Positions 1-10,500 of a stretch of DNA of 64,000 nt are shown here, one piece after another. This DNA is from Astropecten irregularis. Lineage: Eukaryota > Echinodermata > Asteroidea > Paxillosida > Astropectinidae. A model generated the notes under the pieces. It saw only the letters and a list, made by a program, of their open reading frames with translations. It had not been told where the DNA came from and did no database searches. The DNA lies in NCBI GenBank assembly GCA_963971285.1, contig OZ020248.1, forward strand, positions 24,449,873-24,513,872, in the 5' to 3' direction. Numbering within the stretch: the first letter of the stretch is position 1; each line of letters opens with the position of its first letter. The translations under genes were made by a program, and so were the position numbers.

Positions 1-905
1 TTCCCATTTCTCTGGGATCCACGACTTGGGCTCAATTTAGACACGAGCCAGGCCTGCAAACACAAGTCAAGAGCTCTCCGAATAAGTACAGTGGAATGCT
101 GCTATAACAGACAGTAGGAAGCACTGTACCTAACATTTGGCTTCACCGAACACTAAACCAATGTTTGTGTGCACAAAAACATACTGAATATTGTTGTTGA
201 AATCGCTATCACAAACGACCACTGTAAGGCCACATAAAAAAAAAAAATTGTTTAATAGCGTCCACCTCTTCCAAATTTTCTAGGTAGGGAGGGAGGTTTT
301 TATTTTTATTTTTTATTTTAAGGATAGAATGGCAACATGCCTGTGGAAGAAAAGATACATGGTATTCATGGTCAGAAAACATGTTAGGAAGATACTGAAG
401 ACCATAGAAGCTTTCAAGCTAGATATCTGACCATTGGAAATTTCAGTAGACTAGAGAAACCTAAGTATGTAGACTTGACTCAAGTCGGGTTAGGGTAGTT
501 CTAGTCATGCGCTCGGCTGATATTCCTTCAGTCCGCCACATCGGTACAAATTTCCGGAACGTTGATTATCAAATGTCCCTTCCGCTTAAATTTGTACATT
601 TTTCGCATGCTGCGGTTTCTACCCCAGGTAGCCTTCATGATGTTTAGTCCGAAAATTGTGGTAGATATTAGCGCACACTGCTTTTACATACAAGAAATAA
701 TTGTTTCCCCCAATATTTATTTTTTTTGAGACAAATAAAAAAATAAAAAAAATAATACAGGTCGGGCTCATATCGGAGGTCGGGCGGGGACGCTAAACAA
801 GTAATTTTTTTTATGTGGCCTAACAGACAAATTTCAGGGGCATATTAAGCAGTTTTATTTATCAAAATTTGATTTATTCACTCCAGGCGTCCGCCGTTCT
901 GTTAC
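1..905 (-). other. ADSL intron 5, left part of window
   Basis: This stretch lies downstream (in gene direction) of the donor of the fifth ADSL coding exon. I looked for the next part of the enzyme, including the SSAMPYKRNP fumarase-superfamily signature, on the minus strand and did not find it, so the remaining exons should lie to the left of the window. The sequence is AT-rich with several short T or A runs and no recognised repeat. Confidence 0.6.
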
Positions 906-3900
906 CTTGTGCACTGTGGCACCCAGTCCTGATAGTGCTGATACAACGTTGATGTCCACTTTTCTACTGTACGTTTGTCCGGTAACAATGTACGATCTGA
1001 CCAGAGAAAGGAACAAACAAAAACAAATCGGGAATCAGTAAACAAAATTGCCTGTAGAGAAGAACCAAATCTGATATTTACATGATCATTGATCAAGTAA
1101 CCACAAGGGAAACTGACTGGGTTTTTTTGGGTTAATTCATTGAAAAGTGAACAAAAAAAATTGACTGAAGCAGGATTTGAACAAGCGACCTCCGGAACAC
1201 CATACAGGTGTTCCAGAGGTCGCTGGTTCGAATCCCACTCTTTCTTTTTTCACTACAGTGTTCTGGAGGTCGCTGGTTCGAATCCCACTCCAGCCAATGT
1301 TTCATTGTTCACTTTTCAAGGAAATGACTTTTCAAGGAAATGAAATAAAATGCTAAGATTTCCAAGAAGGAGCTTCAGATATTAATATTTTTATTGAAAC
1401 AGACTTCGTTGAAATTAGATGATTAAAGAGCCCAGGCCTTATATTGTTTAATTCTTTGAAAATAATATTTAAGGATTGGGTTCCTAGTATCAACCGACGT
1501 GTTGTCCTTACTGCTTGAAACCGGCCATTTCAGTCACCAGTCTGTCCAGCGTGTCCACCTTCTCACCGCAGCCGTCAAACAGCGCCAGGAAGCTGGCCTG
1601 AGTACCGGTCGTCCCCTTGACCCCACGGAAGCGTAGGTCATCCCTGGCCCTGGTCACATTGCGCAGATCCATCAGGAGGTCAGAGATCCACAGACAGGCT
1701 CGCTTGCCGACGGTCGTTAGCTGTGCTGGCCTATGATAGGGAAAGCAACAATCAATACAAAACTTACTGTAAGGTCATTCAAATGTTCAATAATTGAGCC
1801 ACATGACGAAGCCTAAGAAAGGCTCCAGCTTTGCCATGTATCTCAAGCCCTTCATTTCAAATTCACTTAGGACACGGCAGAACCTGTCGAAATGAAGATC
1901 TTGCTGTGTCAAACTCAATTTGCCGAGTGAAATTGACACTAAACGCTGTGCTATTGCCGTGCCAAACTTGAAAAAATAAAAAATGTTGAGTTTGGCACGG
2001 TGTATAGCGTAGGCCCAAGTGAGTAGGATGCTATCGGTGTAAACACAAGTACCCATTAACCATTGTTTGGTAGAAGCAATTTTATATCAAGTACTTACTG
2101 GTAGTGTGTGAACCCCAGGGTGGGGAGGTTCTTTTGTTCAACTGCAAACTTGGCAAGACGTTGGATACATCGCGCCAAGCGAGGCAACAGGAGGACAAAG
2201 GCATCTCTCATAACAATCAGATCCTAGAGTCAGTAAGGAATAATATTAGAAACATCAACATTCTTGCAAGAGATTTCACATTATTTTGCATTTTTGTTAT
2301 TCACAATACTTGTAAAATTATTGGGTCTTGACAGATAAGCGTTTCCAAGTCAGGGCACGATTTGTGACTTTGTTCCTGTTACATGTACATCAGTAAATTT
2401 GCACCATTCATTATCCTTGAAAGGTGAACAAAGAAACATTGACTGGAGCGGGATTTGAACCGGTGACCTCCTGAATACCGTACAGGCACTCTACCAACTG
2501 AGCGGAGCCATCGAGCCCTACGTTGGTGGTGTCCCTAATAGTAAATTATCTTTGTCTAGATTAATATAAAACCTTGTCAAAATTGATAATGTGCAAGTTC
2601 ATTGATGTGACAGGGACTCCAATAAAAAAAAAACACGGACCAACTTTGTTGAGTGATCCATGAACGGACTTTTTTCATTATAATTAGGCCCCATATATGA
2701 TCAGAGTCCTGTTTCTCTACCGTGTTGTCTCCGACGTAGCAGGACGTTGCTCCCAGATGAATTATAGACGCAGCACGAGGGCAGCATTGCGCGAAGGTGT
2801 ACACATGGGCCATGACATCATGACGACGCTTCTTCTCCTCAGCAGCCGCCAAATCAAAATCCACGTTGTCGACATTGTCTGCCATCTCCTTCAGTTGCTC
2901 ATCGTCGATCTTCAGGCCGATGGTCTGTTTCGGAGAAGCAATGAATGTTGTTTTAAAACAATAATCAGTAGCACACTATTTTTAAGCACACAACCTGAAC
3001 TCTGTTCAGTTTTTCCTCCTCTACTTCCCTTGTTTTGCAACTCGTTTAATTCTGAGGCAATATTTCAATCCTTCCGGGTCCATGATTTTATCATCACACG
3101 GAATACGTACATGCATTAACAAGTTAAAAAATCACAACACACCTACAAAAGTAGTACACATTACTGCGGTAAAAATAAACGAGTGGAGAGTGGATACCAT
3201 AAAGTTCACCTGGCTAAGTGGAAGAGTTCCATATACGCAGACCCAGTTACAGTAACTGGGATGCTGAACTCCCTTTTTTGGCATTTATGATTTAGTGACT
3301 TTTACGCCACCCATATTATTTTCAGTATTTATTTGGGGTAAGGAAACTTTTTTTTCACGGAAATATTGCCGAAATATGTTAATTTTAGGGTTTACAGGAC
3401 CCATGAGATTCCATAAATATTTGCTTTAACTTAATTAACGTTAATCTCATTTTGGAACAGAAGAAGCTAAATAAATAGAAAATACTGTCTGAAAGTGATG
3501 GGTGGCATAAAACTAAAAGACACTAACCCCCTTTTTAATTTTGGGGTCTAGCTAGACCGACCGTCAACCCCAAAATTGAAAAAAGGGAGTTAGACCGACC
3601 GTTTTTCTTGTCCACAATTAGGCCTACCACTATTTTACCATGTAGGAGTGTGTTCTTTCCTCCGGCTCCATGATTTTACTAAATAGGCCTACTATCAACT
3701 ATGCCCGTACCAAAACACAGAGCACTTCCTATGCTATCCGCTACGGCGCTAGACTAGACTGTTATCACTAGAGACTGTTTACCTGCTGCGCTGTTGCAAG
3801 CCAAAGCCAGAGTTTACGCCACGTCGTGAACTTCTTCACATCACTGAAGTTGAAAGTCATCTCAGCAGAGGCATACCGGGCCACTAGAGGCGATCGGTAT

Positions 3901-3974
3901 TTCTTCAACTCATCTTTGCAAGGGAATTTGCTCGACATTTCTCCTTCTGTTGACGTTTGAGTGCCCGCCATCAT
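906..3974 (-). CDS. ADSL: Adenylosuccinate lyase, 5' five exons (partial)
   Basis: ADSL cleaves SAICAR and adenylosuccinate, releasing fumarate, in de novo purine synthesis and AMP formation in the cytosol. Coding exons on the minus strand, in gene order, are 3974-3783, 2924-2721, 2223-2099, 1730-1512 and 996-906. Every junction is GT-AG and the phases fit (0, 0, 2, 2, 0), giving 277 residues. Family landmarks seen are [15 protein letters not shown] near residue 26, the HDVMAH block with the substrate-binding His, [29 protein letters not shown] with the catalytic His, [14 protein letters not shown] and [12 protein letters not shown]. The Met-Met start at 3974 was chosen because it gives an N-terminus of about 30 residues before the conserved block; the frame is open further upstream, so an earlier Met is possible. 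The C-terminal signature loop and tetramer core are outside the window. Introns contain SINE and MITE fragments. It is divergently oriented to the next gene. Confidence 0.95.
1131..1325. repeat. Fold-back pair of tRNA-derived SINE ends
   Basis: Two copies of the SINE tail region lie head to head. The left half carries the inverted B-box region (GGATTTGAACAAGCG) and the right half has GGTTCGAATCC twice, at about 1225-1240 and 1273-1290. The outer ends are mirror forms of the same GAAAAGTGAACAA / TTGTTCACTTTTC motif. It sits in ADSL intron 4. Confidence 0.65.
1796..1874 (-). repeat. Fragment of AAATGAAGGGCTT MITE (family G)
   Basis: About 80 bp shared with the elements at 10,897-11,078 and 62,450-62,664, centred on the AAGGCTCCAGCTTTGCCATGT core. 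It is in ADSL intron 3. Confidence 0.6.
2415..2560 (-). repeat. tRNA-derived SINE, minus orientation
   Basis: Reading the minus strand gives GGGACACCACCAACGTAGGGC, then an A-box-like CCGCTCAGTTGG, a B box GGTTCAAATCC and the tail motif CCAGTCAATG...TTTGTTCACC. It has the same architecture as the other SINE copies in this window and is in ADSL intron 2. Confidence 0.75.
3262..3595. repeat. Inverted-repeat region with strong hairpin
   Basis: A CGCCACCCAT / ATGGGTGGCAT inverted pair flanks an AT-rich core (about 3,290-3,510). To its right is a tight hairpin at about 3,526-3,592 whose arms are CCTTTTTAATTTTGGGG and CCCCAAAATTGAAAAAAGG. It is probably a degenerate MITE, in ADSL intron 1. Confidence 0.45.
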
Positions 3975-4765
3975 TTGTGTACATTCTACACGGCGCTGAT
4001 ATGGGTTGGATTCCCAGACACCAGCAAGCAGATTTCCTGTACAATGTCGTGCATTGCGTGGCACCAGCCTAGAGAGAAGGTACACGTGGTCAGTTCACGA
4101 CTATAGAGGTCGCTCTATCAATAGAGTTGATTCCTTTCTTCAATTTTATTTAAATTAATATTGCTTGTACTTTTGACGAATGAGCACTAAAGACAAAACA
4201 ATGCAATGATCCAACTGATAATAACATAATAAACTGCTGGAAACTGCTATTCAACAAAATTAATAACCTAAAGATATACAGTGCGCTCGGAGTATAGGAT
4301 GGCCTGAGGTTTATAGAAGGATCTTTCTCCAAAGCTTTCTCAATGTTGTTTTCAGGTTTCAGCCTTTGAGAAAGATATAAACTGAGGTTCGAAACGTAGG
4401 CAGACCCTCCCCAGTTCTGAGCAGCCAAAACTAAGGACAACGTGGCGTTTCACAGTAATTCACACATCATATCGAATGCCTATTTGAGGTCAAAAATACT
4501 ATACAAAATGTTCCACAATTCCATTAGTTTGTTCTCGTGCCTAAATATCTCAAGCTTTCATTACAAACCTTTTCCAGACCAAAGAAGTTGACTATGAAAA
4601 GTAAACAGGAGGAAATGCATGCACATGTGCATGTATAAGTATTAATTATTTATTTTTTTCTTTGGGAGGACAAAGTTACAACTTATAAGAACAAACAATT
4701 AACACTTCCAGGAGAACAGGAAAAAACAAATACTTTACAATAACTACTTAAGAATCCAATGTACC

Positions 4766-5135
4766 TTAAAGGTAATACTTTGGTTTTTGTCAAAGCAATA
4801 CATAGTCATGGGAAGAATTACCAAGGAAGATACAGAAACAATACTCATCTGTGAAAATTTCAATCCCATACGGCGCCCACATTTTGAGTAAAACAGTGAA
4901 AAACGGGCACAGTATTTCTTAAGTCTTTTCTCTTTGATTTTTGATCTTTAAAAGATCAAAAATAAAATAATTTGGTCACTAGTTTTATTCTTTTCTTGAT
5001 AAATACAGCATTTCAGGCAGAAATATTTCAACGGTAGGTTTCTACCAGCACCATCTTCATACCCTGAAATTTATACGTAAATCTGTGAACATTTTCTGTT
5101 TTGGTCTCTTTCCAAAGTATGACAACCTAATTTAA
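4766..5135 (-). repeat. TTAA MITE family A, copy 1
   Basis: Starts TTAAAGGTAATACTTTGGT and ends CCAAAGTATGACAACCTAATTTAA, with the characteristic interior (GGCGCCCAC, the GATCTTTAAAAGATC palindrome, CACCATCTTCATACCCTG). Reverse orientation, somewhat diverged. Confidence 0.8.
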
Positions 5136-6589
5136 AGTCACATGATGTTGTATTGCTGTAAATACTGTACTGCCATATACTGTTAATATTTCTTCTGACT
5201 GTTGCTTCTTCGTAATATTATCTGACCCCAAATTAATTTTGGAGAAGACCTCGATATAAATTATTTAATTGTTTCGGTTGGGGTACCGGTAACTAATACG
5301 GGAGCTATGTATTGTTTTGTTCCCTTTCAGGTGTATTTTTATTTTATTAATATTTTGTACAATTTTTAATTCATGTGCTAAATGTGGAAAAATTAATGGT
5401 TATAATCCCGGAAATTGAAATGAATAAAATGAGTAGTTATAGCCATTTCAGTATATAATATCGAAATCGACAGCTTGTGTTCATTGAGGTGGAAATACCT
5501 CCATGATTGGGCCAACCGCTCAGTCGTGTGCACTCAACCATGACTGAGCCAACGTACGTGTAATGTGTGGGACGTACTGATCATATGGGTCACGGTAGCT
5601 GTAATGGCGTGTCCATGATGAGGAAACATGGATAGTTCTCGCTCTGGAGAATTCATTGATCATACATTTGCCGTGTGCTGAATATTGCCGTAGCAGTTCT
5701 CTGTATTCATCTATTTATTCTGATGTGCTCCGTCTTTATGAGCATCAGATGATCAGCATAGTATCCATGGTAAGAAAGTATGATTATTATCTTGAGAATC
5801 GGATACAGCTTACTGGATTTAGGCCTAGGCCTATTTGTTCTTATCACCCACAAGTACCGGTAGGTTTATTTAGACGTTTGCTTAGTGCATGGTTACAAGG
5901 ACTGAACGAGCATAAGCATGTTTATACAGCTGGTTAGCAAAGTGCTCTTGTAAACCCTTCGTCTATAGTCATCAGAAAGGCATGACTTGTCCATCCTTTT
6001 TACACACATTATCACGATGGAGGTAGCCTCCATGTTCGTGTGTGTGAATACCGTAAAAATCTCATTTGCTTTATGGGGTAGGCCTATGTCATTATGTGTA
6101 CGTGTGTAGACTGTGACTGAGTGTTAGTGTGTGACACATCATAGATAGGATAGGGCCTACAAATTTGATTTCTAGATTCAGTAGAAAGAGCCCTATATAT
6201 ATTATTATTCCTGACATTTTTATCTCCATGGTTACTCTTCAGTTCCTCTATGTATATATAGGCCCATCATGTCACACAATTAAGGCAACTTGAAGATTAC
6301 TGGGGGCGGATCCAGGATTTTCCAAAAGGGGGCGTGGAAATAAAATTGCAACCGATTGCAGCAAATGGGGCGATGTACAGTGGGTCTGAAGTGGACTGCC
6401 CAATTAATTTTGTCGCCCCCCGCCTCTCTCTATATTATTATATTTTTTTTGCTGAAAGAAAGGGGGCATATAAAGATGCCCCCCTTCCTGTATCTGGGGA
6501 TCATCTGCCCCCGTCAACACTGCATAAAAAAAGGAAGACATTGACAGAACTGAGACCATATTTTTGCTGTCCGTATCTAAAAAATAAAT

Positions 6590-6827
6590 TCTGTGAAAAT
6601 TGAGGGGGGCAAAGTGGGCACTGTATGGGCCTGAAATTTTCACAGATGATTGTTCTTCCTTCTTTAAAAAGTTTTTCCTTTTCATGCGTTTATGGTCTGA
6701 TCTGTCCGAACTCCATGGTCGGTCTAAAACACTCTCTGAATAGCACATAGTGCACCCAGTGGCTGTGGGGCCAGAGTGACCATTTCTGTTTTGGTTTCTT
6801 ACCAAAGTATGATGATACTGCCTTTAA
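6590..6827 (-). repeat. TTAA MITE family A, diverged fragment
   Basis: Contains AAAGTGGGCACTGTATGGG, TTTTCACAGATGATTG and the terminal TTACCAAAGTATGATGATACTGCCTTTAA, but the order and spacing depart from complete copies. Rearranged or internally deleted. Confidence 0.5.
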
Positions 6828-6928
6828 ATAAACAGCTCTATGAGATTGGCCCTGGATATGCAACGTGTACATATTATACGTCTATAAAGTGACGTCCCAG
6901 TTCAGTCAAATTTGCTTTGCTCACCCTT

Positions 6929-7282
6929 TTAAAGGTAGTATCATACTTTGGTAAGAGACCAAAACAGAAATGTTCACAGATTTACGTATTACTTACATGG
7001 TATGAAGATGGTGGTGGTAGAAACATACTGTTAAAATGTTTCCGCCTGAAATGCTGCATTAATCCAGAAATTAGTAAAACAACGACCGAAAATCTTTTTG
7101 ATCTTTTAAAAGATCAAAAATAAAAGAGAAAACACTTAAGAAATACTGTGGTCGTTTTTCACTGTTTTCTCAAAAAGTGGGCACCGTATGGGACTGAAAT
7201 TTTCACAGATGACTGTTCTTCCTTTATATTTTTGCCCATGAATCTGCATTTCTTTGTCAAAGACGAAAGTATTTACCTTTAA
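6929..7282 (+). repeat. TTAA MITE family A, near-complete copy
   Basis: 354 bp including TTAA at both ends. The left end reads TTAAAGGTAGTATCATAC and the right end AAGTATTTACCTTTAA. The interior has a perfect GATCTTTTAAAAGATC palindrome near the centre. There is no ORF for a transposase. Confidence 0.88.
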
Positions 7283-7531
7283 GCTAAATGTAAACATTTT
7301 AGTTCCACTTCACAGCAATTATTGTTTACATAGTCACAAACACATACAAGGCCAATAGTTTAATAAGCTTTGTAGCTATCAAAGTCTTTTATCATGCAAC
7401 CCTATTTGTTTTCAGAAATTACGTTTGTTTTCATAATAAACCATATCTTTTCATTTCAGATTCAAGCTAGGAGCTGAGATTTGGAGAAAACACCATATTC
7501 CTTTGACAACAGGCTTCTCGCTTCCCCCAAA

Positions 7532-10500
7532 ATGAATTTGGTAAGTATTGCAGGATGTTTCTGTACGTATGATCTGTCGTTGCTATGGTAACCTGCTTTT
7601 GTTGAAATTTCTCTTCTCAAAACATCTCCTTGGGGAAAAATATAGAATGCTGACATTTTAAGTTTAAAGGTATAATACATGTACATGATTGGTAAAGGTC
7701 ACTGAACAGCACTCGCATTTCGTCTAATCCAATATGTGCATGAAATAATACACCTGTGAAAATTTGAGCTCAATTAGACATCTGAGTCACGAGAAAACAG
7801 AGAAAACCCAACTCTAACAGTTTTGATTTCGGGGTAAGATCAAAACCATTCTTTATGTTTTATAAAAAAGATTGACTGTGTTTTCGCTATTTTCTTGTGG
7901 CTCAGATGTCCCATTGAGCTAAAATGTTCACAGGCTTATTATTTCGTGTACATATGTTCGACAAGACAAAGTGTGAGTGCTGCTCTTCGACCTTTACTCA
8001 TCATGAACTATACCTTTGATCATAAAAATTGGCTAAACATAATTTTTCCTGCTGACTGGCTGAGGAACTCTGACAAGCGAAACCTTTGACCCTTCCCTGG
8101 AATTTGGTCTTGACTAATTTTCCAAAAAAAGCAAATTAATTCGTTGTTGTTTTTCTTCTGTAGATAAACTACATTAAGCTGCTAGTCGTGATGGCCGGCT
8201 GTATGGCTCTAGGAGGGATAATTACTGCCTGGACAATTCTGAGAAAGAAAGGTAAATGAGACGGTTACAGCAAGGGAGATATTGACAGGGTCTTGGACAT
8301 GCGAAGCACTAGAATGAGTACTTCTAGAACTAGAAGGAGTCGCCTAGTTCTAAAAGTATTGCTTGGCCAGAAACCAGACTGTTATTGCAACCCTAACCCA
8401 CTACAGTACACCACAGCGTGGTTTGTGTGGTAATGTGTGGTTTATGATCCAGTTCTCCCACTGATCTATACAAACTGGATAGGTCGTGGGTGCAGTGATT
8501 AGACGGCGAGCCGTGAAGTCACCAGCGGCCATGTTAGGATATTCAGCACAATACTCATTGCACTGCATGACTGCACATCAAGCAGTGCAGCAATTCTCTG
8601 TATACGCCGGCTGCCGCGCCTGCCAATGTATTGAATATCCCAAAATGGCCGCAAGCCCGCACGGATGCTTCACCTGCAGAGCAGCGCGACCTATCCAGTT
8701 TGTATAGATCAGTGAGTTCTCCCTGTGGAGACTGTGGTAGTGTGTGGGCTGCAGCTATTGTGTGGTTATGTGGTAGGTGCAGTGGGTTAGTGTTATAATG
8801 AAACACAGCTTGAATATGGCAGGGTTTTGTTCACGTGTTGTCATAGATACCAGAATTGGGTTCCCTAGCTTCAAGGTTTGCACCACAAATAGGGTGGACA
8901 AAATTCTCTGACACACCCCTAGAAAAAGCCCAAAGATGTACATTTAAAGGGATTTTATATGATTGGTTTTAGTCATTTTCTTTGCTTTTTTTGTGGAAGA
9001 CAGCATTTATTCCTACCATCTAGTTAAGATTATAAGTCTTATTTAATTCATTGAAAGATGAACAAAGACAAATTTACAGGAGCTTGATTCGAACTTGCAA
9101 CCTCCTCAATACTGTACCAACGTTCTTACCAACTGAGCTATCTTTATGCTGGCTGTGTCAGCAATTGTCAGTTATCTTTGTTTGCCTGTCAGAGGCCATG
9201 AAACCACTCGGATACCGAGCAAGTATATCATATCCATACTTACTTTTAATTGACTATTTGGGACACCACCAACGTAGGGCTGGATAGCTCAGTTAGTAGA
9301 ACCAGTGTCCTAGTACAGGCGGTACTGTATTCAGGAGGACAATGGTTCGAATCTCGCTCCATTCAATATTTCTTTGGTCACCTTTCAATCACTTTTAAAC
9401 TGCAAACTGCTCATCAATCAAAATAATTACCTGAAATATATCAAATGTCGGGCCCTCCTACATTGTTATTCCAAGTTAGGAGGGACAATGGCTTTGAGAA
9501 AGATCCTGTTAAAAAATCGAAGCGTCAGGCCCTTCTAACACCAAAGCATTTCATTGATAAAAGGTTTTGTTGTATTTTTTTATCAACAGATCAAATTCAA
9601 CAACACCAGCGGATCGAGTTTTACCGTCAGACAGCCATGCGAGTGGAAAAGTTGGTAGCCAACCGAACCAAGATTCTGGCCAGAGGTCTGCACAAAGTCA
9701 CCATCAACGTGGACACCAACGGGCCTGAGTTTGCCGCCCTCTTTCAGCGGCTGGTCATCGTGACGGCCATCTCAGAGAACCATGTGAAGGAGGCCATGGG
9801 CATGATCGGATCAGCCCAAGAGCAGATGCCCACGACGCGCATAATCATATACGACATTGGCATCCGCAACAAGACCATACCCACGGTGTGTAGATTCGAA
9901 CGTCAGACAAGTCGACCACGGGACAACTCGACTTGAGACAAGTCGACCGCAAAGACACCTTGACAACGAGACAGCACCACCACAAAGACAACTTGACTCC
10001 GAGACATGTCGACTCCATCTCTGGCATGAGTTGTGTCGGAGTCAAATTGTCTTTGCGGTCAAACTGTCTCGAGGTCGAGTTGTCTTTGTGGTCAACTTGT
10101 TTTGAGTTAAGTTGTCCCGCAGTCGACTTGTCCGGTGCCTGTATATTCCACTAAAAACTCCACTTTAGCTTAAAATGAAACCAAAACAGAAATGTTCACA
10201 GATTTACGTATAACTTACAGGGTATGAAGTTGGACCTGGTGCAAACATACCGTTAACAATTTCCACATGAAATGCTGTATTTATCCAAAAATGAGAATTA
10301 CAAAGACCGAAAACAGTTTGTTCTCCGAGATCAAAACCTCACAATTACAATTACCTTACAATTTTGCATAACAATTGCGAGGGTATATACATGTATTGCT
10401 AATTTCTACTATTTCCAATCATCACTTGAGCTGAAAATGTGGTTTGTTTTTGTTCCATAACAGATCAAATTGTGAACAGACCGCAGCTGTTCTTTCAACT

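Larger units (their letters stand above)
3975..7531. other. Intergenic region between divergent ADSL and DUF1647-like gene
   Basis: The ATGs of the two genes point away from each other across about 3.56 kb, so both promoters must lie here. I see no convincing TATA box. The region holds copies of the TTAA MITE (4,766-5,135; 6,590-6,827 fragment; 6,929-7,282), several short hairpins (for example GAGGTGGAAATACCTC near 5,488) and otherwise plain AT-rich sequence. No supported coding exon was seen. Confidence 0.6.
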
